Source of the DNA: Planctomycetales bacterium
GTDB lineage: Bacteria; Planctomycetota; Phycisphaerae; SM23-33
Assembly: GCA_030631125.1 (NCBI GenBank)
Contig: DAOVLS010000055.1
Span: 1-10,891, forward strand
Reading direction: 5' to 3'
DNA: 10,891 nt
The position numbers were made by a program, and so were the translations under genes. Below are positions 6,078 to 10,891 of this stretch, one piece after another. The notes below the pieces were generated by a model. The model made no database searches and had not been told where the DNA came from. It worked only from the letters and a program-made list of their open reading frames with translations. The first letter of the stretch is position 1; every line of letters starts with the position of its first letter.

Positions 6078-6110
6078 AGGGTGTGCAGGAAACTTCAACC
6101 TGCACGCCCT
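6078..6110. terminator. Bidirectional hairpin terminator between convergent genes
   Basis: A 12-bp stem (arms 6078-6089 and 6099-6110, AGGGTGTGCAGG, one G-U pair) encloses a nine-base loop. It is six bases past the rightward PEP-CTERM stop and 12 bases past the leftward hydrolase stop. There is no long U-tract, but its position between convergent genes fits a shared terminator. Confidence 0.7.
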
Positions 6111-6122
6111 ACACTACAAACT

Positions 6123-6896
6123 CTAATACGGGAATGTTTCGGACCAGGGCGTTTTTGATAATTGTGTCAGGAGTCGCGCGAGGTGTTCGGCGGCGCTTTC
6201 GATGAGTCCGCGTCCCTTCTCGGCCGAGGCTTTTCGCACATCTCCACCGGCTGAGGCCGGTACGTGAAGATGCCAGGGCTTGACGAAATAGACGCCGCTG
6301 TCGGTCAAGGCCTCGACGGCCGGTTTTTTGCCCCACGGGAAGTTGTCGAATTTGTCCTTACGCACCAGGTCTTCGCGCAGATAGAGCATCCGCGAGACCT
6401 CCGACTCTCCGCCGTGATCACTTCGGTCTTCGACGAGCGAAGCGTCTGCAGGCGGGTATGAGGCCAGGCATACGAACGGGCCTTGGCCGGGGCGATGGGC
6501 ATCGACGTTCGCACGAAGCGTAGCCCGGAGCGTGTCGGTGTTGCCGCCGTGTCCGTCGAACAGGACGATCTTGCGGATACCGTCTTCGGCCAGGGCGCCG
6601 ATGATGTCGAGGAGCATCTGCATCAGCGTCTGGACGCCGATCCGGCAGGCAAAGGGGAAGGCCTTGAAGTTGGCGTTGTTTCCTATCGGCAGCGTCGGGT
6701 ACATAATCGCCCTCGCGCCGGCTTCATTGGCCAGGATTACACCCTGCCGAACGCTCGCGTCGCATTGCCAATAGTCCGTCCCGTATGGCAGCACAGGCCC
6801 GTGAGGCTCAACCGAGCCGACGCCTATGGCTACGACCTCCGGGTCAAACGCCCGGACGTCCTCAATCGTCATCTCAGTCAGGATTCCGTTGCTCAA
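6123..6896 (-). CDS. Creatininase-family metal-dependent amidohydrolase
   Basis: A 257-residue protein of normal length for the creatininase superfamily, which hydrolyses cyclic or linear amides at a two-metal centre. Likely metal ligands are Glu30 and His32 (GSVEPHGPVLPYGTD), Asp41, His116 (DGHGGN) and Glu164 (DHGGESEVS). True creatininase has a glutamate shortly after the histidine of the third motif; here it reads GHGGN, as in relatives such as mycofactocin MftE and formamide hydrolase ArfB. Creatinine is therefore unlikely to be the substrate, and the real one is unknown. The start is a TTG at 6896: GGAG is seven bases upstream and the nearby ATG at 6909 is out of frame. A TATAAT at 6913-6908 overlaps this start region. 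The gene follows dxs in the same direction but is separated from it by a large inverted repeat. Confidence 0.88.
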   Translation of the reverse strand: MSNGILTEMTIEDVRAFDPEVVAIGVGSVEPHGPVLPYGTDYWQCDASVRQGVILANEAGARAIMYPTLPIGNNANFKAFPFACRIGVQTLMQMLLDIIGALAEDGIRKIVLFDGHGGNTDTLRATLRANVDAHRPGQGPFVCLASYPPADASLVEDRSDHGGESEVSRMLYLREDLVRKDKFDNFPWGKKPAVEALTDSGVYFVKPWHLHVPASAGGDVRKASAEKGRGLIESAAEHLARLLTQLSKTPWSETFPY

Positions 6897-6930
6897 GGTC
6901 TTTCTCCATTATAAGCATCTAAAAAGAGTT

Positions 6931-7016
6931 AACCACAAAGGACGCAAAGAGCACAAAGAAAGCAGGTAAAGATTTTAATTTTTATTTACTTTGTGCTCTT
7001 TGTGTCCTTTGTGGTT
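6931..7016. repeat. 28-bp near-perfect inverted repeat between dxs and the hydrolase gene
   Basis: Arms at 6931-6958 and 6989-7016 match in 27 of 28 positions, with the motif ACCACAAAGGAC and CAAAGAGCACAAAG inside. They enclose a 30-base A+T-rich loop. The right arm ends at the last base of the dxs stop codon. On the minus strand the stem is followed by CTCTTTTT, so it could act as the dxs terminator. Similar 'CACAAAG' runs recur as dispersed repeats in many bacterial genomes, so it may be a small mobile or REP-like element. Confidence 0.8.
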
Positions 7017-8998
7017 CATGATTTTTCCGTTACGGTTGCGGTTTGTCCTGCGACACACCTTCGCATTGTTTCGGCCAGGCCGTCGGCGTTCAGGCTGGCC
7101 TCGGCTAGTTGCTGGTCCCTTGCGGCGTGGGCGATGAAGCGGTCGGGCACGCCCAGTAGTTTGACGTTGGAGGTATCCAGCGAGTTTTTCGCCGCCAGTT
7201 CCATCACTGCCGAGCCGAAGCCGCCCGCGACGGAATGGTCTTCGGCGGTCAGCACCGGTTTTCCTGTCGCTATTAACTCGGTGATGAGTTCTTCATCCAG
7301 CGGTTTGGCGAACCGGGCGGAGACAACGGCGATTTCTATACCGTCTTTTTCGGCGAGAATATCGGCTGCCTGCATTGCGTATTCGACCATCGCCCCAATC
7401 GCCAGGAACGTCCCGCCGCCGCCTTCTTTCAGCCGGTGGGCTTTTCCCAGTGCGAAGGGGGTTTGTTGCGAGGGTGGTTCCGGTACGATGTCGCGCGGAT
7501 AACGGATAGCACAAGGCCTCTCCAGCGACGTCGCCAAATCCATTGCCGAGACCAGTTCGCCCTCGTCTGCCGGCGACATCAGGACCATCCCCGGCAGGGT
7601 GCGGAGGCAGGCGATGTCGAGCAGTCCGTGATGTGTAGGCCCGTCGGTGCCTACCAGCCCGGCGCGGTCGATGTAGAATACTACCGGAAGCCCCTGCAGG
7701 GCGACCTGCTCGAATATCTGGTCGAACGCCCGCTGGAGGAAGGTGGAATAGACGGCCACGACGGGTTTCATTCCCGCTTTCGCCAGTCCTGCGGCCATTG
7801 CGACGGCGTGCGATTCGTTGATTCCGACGTCGATGTAGCGGTCGGGCAGGGCGTCGCGGAAGCCGGCCAGTCCGGTACCGTCGGGCATGGCGGCGGTGAT
7901 GGCGACTATTCTCTCGTCGCGCTTCGCCCGCTCCAGCAGCGTGCGCGAGAATACGTCGGTCCACATAGGGCGGTCTCGAACGGGAAACTCGACGACCCCG
8001 CCGTTGACGGTGTGGGCGGCGGGCGAATGGAACCGGCAGGGGTCCTCGACGGCGTAATCGCACCCCCGACCTTTCTGCGTGTGGACGTGAAGAATGACCG
8101 GTTGGGAAATCTTCGCGACGCGCCGGAGGATATCGAGTAGCGCCGCTATATCGTGCCCATCGACCGGGCCGAAATAACGGAGCCCCAACGCCTCGAAAAG
8201 TTGCTCGCCGTGCATTGTGGTTCGCAGTCCTTCCTTGATGTGGCGGAGTGTATCGGCGATTTCCTCACCCAGCGGTAACCGGGCCAGGACGTTCTCGGTG
8301 GTATGTTTGAAGTCGGCGTATGTCTGCGTCAGGCGGATGCGGTCCAGCAGACCGGCCAGGGCGCCCTGGGTAACGTCGATTGCCATCGAGTTGTCGTTGA
8401 GGACGACGAGGAACTGGCGTTTCAGTAGTCCGGTGTTGTTTATCGCTTCCAGCGACACGCCGTTGGCGATCGCTCCGTCGCCGACGACGGCGACGACTTT
8501 TCGCTCGACCTGCTCGCTCGTGTTCTGCGAAGCGCTGCGCAGGGCAGAGTCCGCCCATGCCAGGCCCGATGCGGTCGATATCGCCGTGCCCGCGTGCCCG
8601 GTGGCGAACAGGTCGTATTCGCTTTCGGACGGAGCGGGGTATCCGCTGATTCCACCGGCCTGGCGGAGCGTGGCGAAAAGCCCGCGACGCCCGGTCAGAA
8701 TCTTATGCGCGTAGCACTGATGCCCAACGTCCCACAGCAGATGATCACGCGGAAAATCAAAAACCGCGTGCAGCGCAATGGCCAGTTCGACCGCGCCGAG
8801 GTTGCTGGAAAGGTGCCCGCCGGTGTGCGAGACCGTTTGGATAATCATCTGGCGAATCTGCTCGGCTAACTCTGTGAGTTGCTCGGGCGACTTGTCCTTC
8901 AGGTCGGAAGGGGAGTTGATCCGCTCCAGCAGGCTTTCGTTTCCCGAATCCGGTTTGTCGTGTTGTGTCGGATGATTCTTCATCGCTTTTTTCTTCAT
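7016..8998 (-). CDS. dxs: 1-Deoxy-D-xylulose-5-phosphate synthase
   Basis: A 660-residue thiamine-diphosphate enzyme that condenses pyruvate and glyceraldehyde-3-phosphate into DXP, the entry step of the non-mevalonate isoprenoid pathway. Landmarks in order are SHTGGHLSSNLG (57-68, His62 as the E. coli His49 equivalent), WDVGHQCYAHKILTGRR (89-105), the cofactor motif GDG (173-175) to LNDN (200-203), GPVDGHD (277-283), the catalytic glutamate Glu395 in INESHAVAMAAGLA, YIDRAG (442-447) and RYPRD (499-503). The glutamate block reads NESHA instead of the common AEQHA, and the GDGAIANGVSLEA segment is also divergent, but essential residues remain. The ATG overlaps the ispA stop as ATGA, so translation is probably coupled; the local ribosome site is weak. 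A methionine at residue 6 is a possible but less likely start. Confidence 0.96.
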   Translation of the reverse strand: MKKKAMKNHPTQHDKPDSGNESLLERINSPSDLKDKSPEQLTELAEQIRQMIIQTVSHTGGHLSSNLGAVELAIALHAVFDFPRDHLLWDVGHQCYAHKILTGRRGLFATLRQAGGISGYPAPSESEYDLFATGHAGTAISTASGLAWADSALRSASQNTSEQVERKVVAVVGDGAIANGVSLEAINNTGLLKRQFLVVLNDNSMAIDVTQGALAGLLDRIRLTQTYADFKHTTENVLARLPLGEEIADTLRHIKEGLRTTMHGEQLFEALGLRYFGPVDGHDIAALLDILRRVAKISQPVILHVHTQKGRGCDYAVEDPCRFHSPAAHTVNGGVVEFPVRDRPMWTDVFSRTLLERAKRDERIVAITAAMPDGTGLAGFRDALPDRYIDVGINESHAVAMAAGLAKAGMKPVVAVYSTFLQRAFDQIFEQVALQGLPVVFYIDRAGLVGTDGPTHHGLLDIACLRTLPGMVLMSPADEGELVSAMDLATSLERPCAIRYPRDIVPEPPSQQTPFALGKAHRLKEGGGGTFLAIGAMVEYAMQAADILAEKDGIEIAVVSARFAKPLDEELITELIATGKPVLTAEDHSVAGGFGSAVMELAAKNSLDTSNVKLLGVPDRFIAHAARDQQLAEASLNADGLAETMRRCVAGQTATVTEKS

Positions 8999-9900
8999 CG
9001 GTCTCGCCGCGCCAGCAGGTCGGCCAGTTCTCGCAGTTTTTCCGCCCGGTCGCCGAAGGGTCCCATCGCCTCGGCGGCCTGGTCCGTCAGGTCGGCGACG
9101 AGCCGGTGCGTCTGCTCGACTCCGAGTTCGCCGGCATAGGTCCGCTTGCCGGCGCGGGCGTCCTTTCCGGGCGTTTTTCCGATTGTATGGACCGATCCGG
9201 TGGCGTCCAGCAGGTCGTCGGCGACCTGGAACGCCAGGCCGAGCCTTTCTCCGAATGTTCCCAGCGCGTCCAGTTGGGCTTCATCCGCTCCGGCGCAGAT
9301 GCCGCCCGCCCGCGCCGCCGCCCGAAACAGTGCGGCTGTCTTTCGCAGATGAATGTACTTTCTGCCGGCGTCGCCGTTCGGGACTTCGCACAGATCCATG
9401 TCGGCGACCTGCCCGGCGATCATGCCTGCCGCTCCGGCGGCGGAGGACAGTTCGCCTATGAGTCTAACCGCCAGACCGGAATCGGCGCAGCCGGAGACGA
9501 GCACCCCGAACGCCCGCGTCAGCAGCGCGTCGCCGGTCAGTATCGCCATTGCCTCGCCGAATTTCACGTGACATGTGGGCCTGCCCCGGCGGAGCACGTC
9601 GTCGTCCATTGCCGGCAGGTCGTCGTGCACCAGGCTGTAGCAGTGCACCAGTTCGACCGCCACCGCCGCGGGGGTCGGATCGACCTGCCAGCGGTCCTTC
9701 TCTGCGACGGTCTCGGCCGATAGAAACACCAGCGCAGGGCGGAGACGCTTGCCGCCGTTCAGGCAGGCGTAACGCATCGCTTCGCCAAGCGTCGCCGGAA
9801 CCGTATCATCCGTTAACGCAGAAGCAATCGCCGATTCGAACGCCTCGGCATAAGGCCCAAGAAGCCCGCCGATACGATTTACAATGGAAACATTCGCCAT
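8995..9900 (-). CDS. ispA: Polyprenyl diphosphate synthase (farnesyl/geranylgeranyl type)
   Basis: A 301-residue prenyl transferase that extends dimethylallyl diphosphate with isopentenyl diphosphate units, supplying undecaprenyl, quinone and terpenoid pathways. GGKRLRP (49-55), the first aspartate-rich motif DDLPAMDDD (93-101), GDALL (123-127), the second motif QVADDLLD (225-232) and GKTPGKDARAGKRTYAGELG (241-260) are all present. Tyr88, five residues before the first motif, matches E. coli IspA and suggests a farnesyl product; geranylgeranyl cannot be excluded. I chose the ATG at 9900. It has no clear ribosome site, but a promoter ends only seven bases upstream, so the message may be leaderless. 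An in-frame TTG at 9936 is less likely because it falls inside that promoter. The gene overlaps dxs by four bases; ispA-dxs adjacency is common in bacteria. Confidence 0.94.
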   Translation of the reverse strand: MANVSIVNRIGGLLGPYAEAFESAIASALTDDTVPATLGEAMRYACLNGGKRLRPALVFLSAETVAEKDRWQVDPTPAAVAVELVHCYSLVHDDLPAMDDDVLRRGRPTCHVKFGEAMAILTGDALLTRAFGVLVSGCADSGLAVRLIGELSSAAGAAGMIAGQVADMDLCEVPNGDAGRKYIHLRKTAALFRAAARAGGICAGADEAQLDALGTFGERLGLAFQVADDLLDATGSVHTIGKTPGKDARAGKRTYAGELGVEQTHRLVADLTDQAAEAMGPFGDRAEKLRELADLLARRDR

Positions 9901-9907
9901 TACCGTT

Positions 9908-9936
9908 ATTCTAGCCGCGAACCGCGCAAACAACAA
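9908..9936 (-). promoter_or_regulatory. Promoter of ispA-dxs, probably giving a leaderless transcript
   Basis: On the minus strand TTGTTG (9936-9931), 17 bases and TAGAAT (9913-9908) precede the ispA ATG at 9900. The -10 box ends seven bases before the ATG, which puts the expected transcript start at or beside the start codon, consistent with the missing ribosome site. Confidence 0.55.
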
Positions 9937-9957
9937 TTGGTAGTCAGCGGCGACGTG

Positions 9958-9976
9958 GCTGGGACTTAGTCCCGGC
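9958..9976 (-). terminator. Short hairpin directly after kdsB
   Basis: GGGACT (9961-9966) and AGTCCC (9968-9973) form an inverted repeat that extends outward with three more pairs, one a wobble. It touches the kdsB stop codon and precedes the ispA promoter, so it may end kdsB transcription. It lacks a U-tract. The AGTCCC word also forms the core of the repeat element at 3981-4222. Confidence 0.45.
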
Positions 9977-10702
9977 CTACTGTTTCATCCGCGCTACGAA
10001 GGCGTCGTAATCATCCATTGTGTCTATGCCCGGCGACGCCGACGCAACCACTACCACGGCGATGCGGTGCCCGTTTTCCAAAACACGCAACTGCTCAAGT
10101 TTCTCCGCCTGCTCTGCCGGCATCGGCGGCATAGACGCAAACTCCAGCAGGAATTTCCTGCGGTAGGCGTAAATACCCAAATGCAGCAGGTATTCGCCTC
10201 CCTTGCCGTCGCGGTCGTGAGGGATTTTCGCGCGGGAAAAATACATCGCAGAACCGTCGGAGGACAGGACGACCTTGACGTTATCCGGTTTGGCGGCATC
10301 GGCCTCATCAAGCGGCGCAGCCAGAGTCGCCATCGGAGCGGCTGATTCCGTCAGCAGCGATACGAGGCGGTCTATATCGTCCGGTTTGATTTCCGGTTCA
10401 TCGCCCTGGACGTTGACGATTATGTCGTCGTCGGCCAGGTCGATTTTGCCGGCGGCTTCTGCCAGGCGGTCGGTTCCGCTGGGGTGGTCGGGACGAGTCA
10501 TAATCGCCTCGCCGCCGAATCCGCGGACGGTTTCGAAAATCCGCTCATCGTCGGTGGCGACATAGACGGCTTCGATACGCCCAGCCTGCCTGACCGCTTC
10601 GACGACGTGCTGAATCAGGGGCTTGCCCGTCTTATCCAGCAGCGGCTTGCCCGGAAGGCGAGTAGAGCCATACCTCGCAGGTATGATTGCTACAGTTTTC
10701 AT
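9977..10702 (-). CDS. kdsB: 3-Deoxy-manno-octulosonate cytidylyltransferase
   Basis: A 241-residue CMP-Kdo synthetase (EC 2.7.7.38) that activates Kdo with CTP for lipopolysaccharide inner-core assembly. Length and motifs are standard: nucleotide-binding IPARYGSTRLPGKPL (7-21), the ATDDERI segment (49-55), metal-binding VQGDEP (98-103, Asp101), HLGIYAYR (174-181), EQLRVLENGHRI (203-214) and SPGIDT (223-228). The ATG at 10702 places the family's usual MKTVAIIPAR at the N-terminus. Upstream in-frame codons extend 16 residues with no conservation. The ribosome site is poor (GAG touching the ATG), and a -10-like sequence lies close upstream, so the leader may be very short. The gene implies a Kdo-containing outer membrane. 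Its stop is followed by a small hairpin and then the ispA-dxs promoter. Confidence 0.95.
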   Translation of the reverse strand: MKTVAIIPARYGSTRLPGKPLLDKTGKPLIQHVVEAVRQAGRIEAVYVATDDERIFETVRGFGGEAIMTRPDHPSGTDRLAEAAGKIDLADDDIIVNVQGDEPEIKPDDIDRLVSLLTESAAPMATLAAPLDEADAAKPDNVKVVLSSDGSAMYFSRAKIPHDRDGKGGEYLLHLGIYAYRRKFLLEFASMPPMPAEQAEKLEQLRVLENGHRIAVVVVASASPGIDTMDDYDAFVARMKQ

Positions 10703-10713
10703 CTCAAATGAGT

Positions 10714-10722
10714 GTATTACCA
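10714..10722 (-). promoter_or_regulatory. Possible extended -10 promoter of kdsB
   Basis: On the minus strand the sequence TGGTAATAC (10722-10714) resembles an extended -10 element, with a poorly spaced TTGAGG 19 bases before the TAATAC hexamer. It lies 11 bases before the kdsB ATG, giving a leader of only a few bases. It is weaker than the other promoters listed. Confidence 0.3.
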
Positions 10723-10865
10723 TCGCCCACAATTGCAACCTCAAATACATGGTGCTTTGTAACAGCCAAATTGATGAACATGGGTGGCACGCAACGCCGT
10801 GAACTGTTTCGGATGATTTTTGTTTGTAACCAATTGTGACTAATAAAGAAAGGACTCTCTTGCCG

Positions 10866-10891
10866 ATGATAATCGTGTCGCGACCAATATC
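10866..10891 (+). CDS. Possible N-terminus of a rightward gene cut by the window edge
   Basis: The ATG at 10866 opens MIIVSRPI and runs off the window. AAAGGA (10849-10854) precedes it by 11 bases and sits five bases before an in-frame TTG at 10860, so either could be the start. Only about eight codons are visible, so no family can be named. The gene would be divergent from kdsB. The support is the ribosome-site match alone. Confidence 0.3.

Noticed and set aside
5335..6105. Long leftward open frame opposite the second PEP-CTERM gene
   Set aside because: The plus strand has a signal peptide and sorting tail; the minus-strand protein shows no recognisable domain and runs into the terminator hairpin.

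Overview
The window most resembles a chromosomal segment from a planctomycete-type bacterium, possibly Phycisphaerae. Three secreted proteins end in PEP-CTERM (exosortase) sorting signals, a Kdo-activation gene points to a Gram-negative-type outer membrane, and the housekeeping genes are G+C-rich and widely spaced. This taxonomic placement is an inference; there is no rRNA or tRNA here.

Layout from left to right. (1) Positions 1-777, minus strand: a ribbon-helix-helix antitoxin and a MazF toxin that overlap by 16 bases, followed by the N-terminus of a DUF2442 protein cut by the window edge. A convincing sigma70-type promoter drives the module. (2) 793-2067, minus: a LarA-family (nickel-pincer-nucleotide) enzyme with all the known active-site residues. 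Upstream of it are a strong hairpin and a tiny 81-residue PEP-CTERM protein (2200-2445). (3) 2446-2750: a divergent intergenic region with a good promoter for nagA. (4) 2751-3956, plus: N-acetylglucosamine-6-phosphate deacetylase. (5) 3957-4498: no gene; an imperfect palindromic repeat element of about 240 bp, then a promoter with a perfect -10 box and a roughly 200-base untranslated leader. (6) 4499-6072, plus: two larger PEP-CTERM proteins, ending in a hairpin shared with the convergent gene. (7) 6123-10702, minus: a creatininase-family hydrolase, a near-perfect 28-bp inverted repeat, dxs and ispA (coupled by an ATGA overlap), and kdsB. (8) 10703-10891: upstream region of kdsB, with a possible start of a rightward gene at the edge.

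The genes fall into envelope and metabolic themes: isoprenoid precursor supply (dxs, ispA), lipopolysaccharide sugar activation (kdsB), amino-sugar recycling (nagA) and exosortase-anchored surface proteins. No complete new system is visible. The best leads are the symmetric repeat element, the long leader before the PEP-CTERM pair, the toxin-antitoxin operon with its DUF2442 companion, the miniature PEP-CTERM protein, and several genes with little or no 5' leader.
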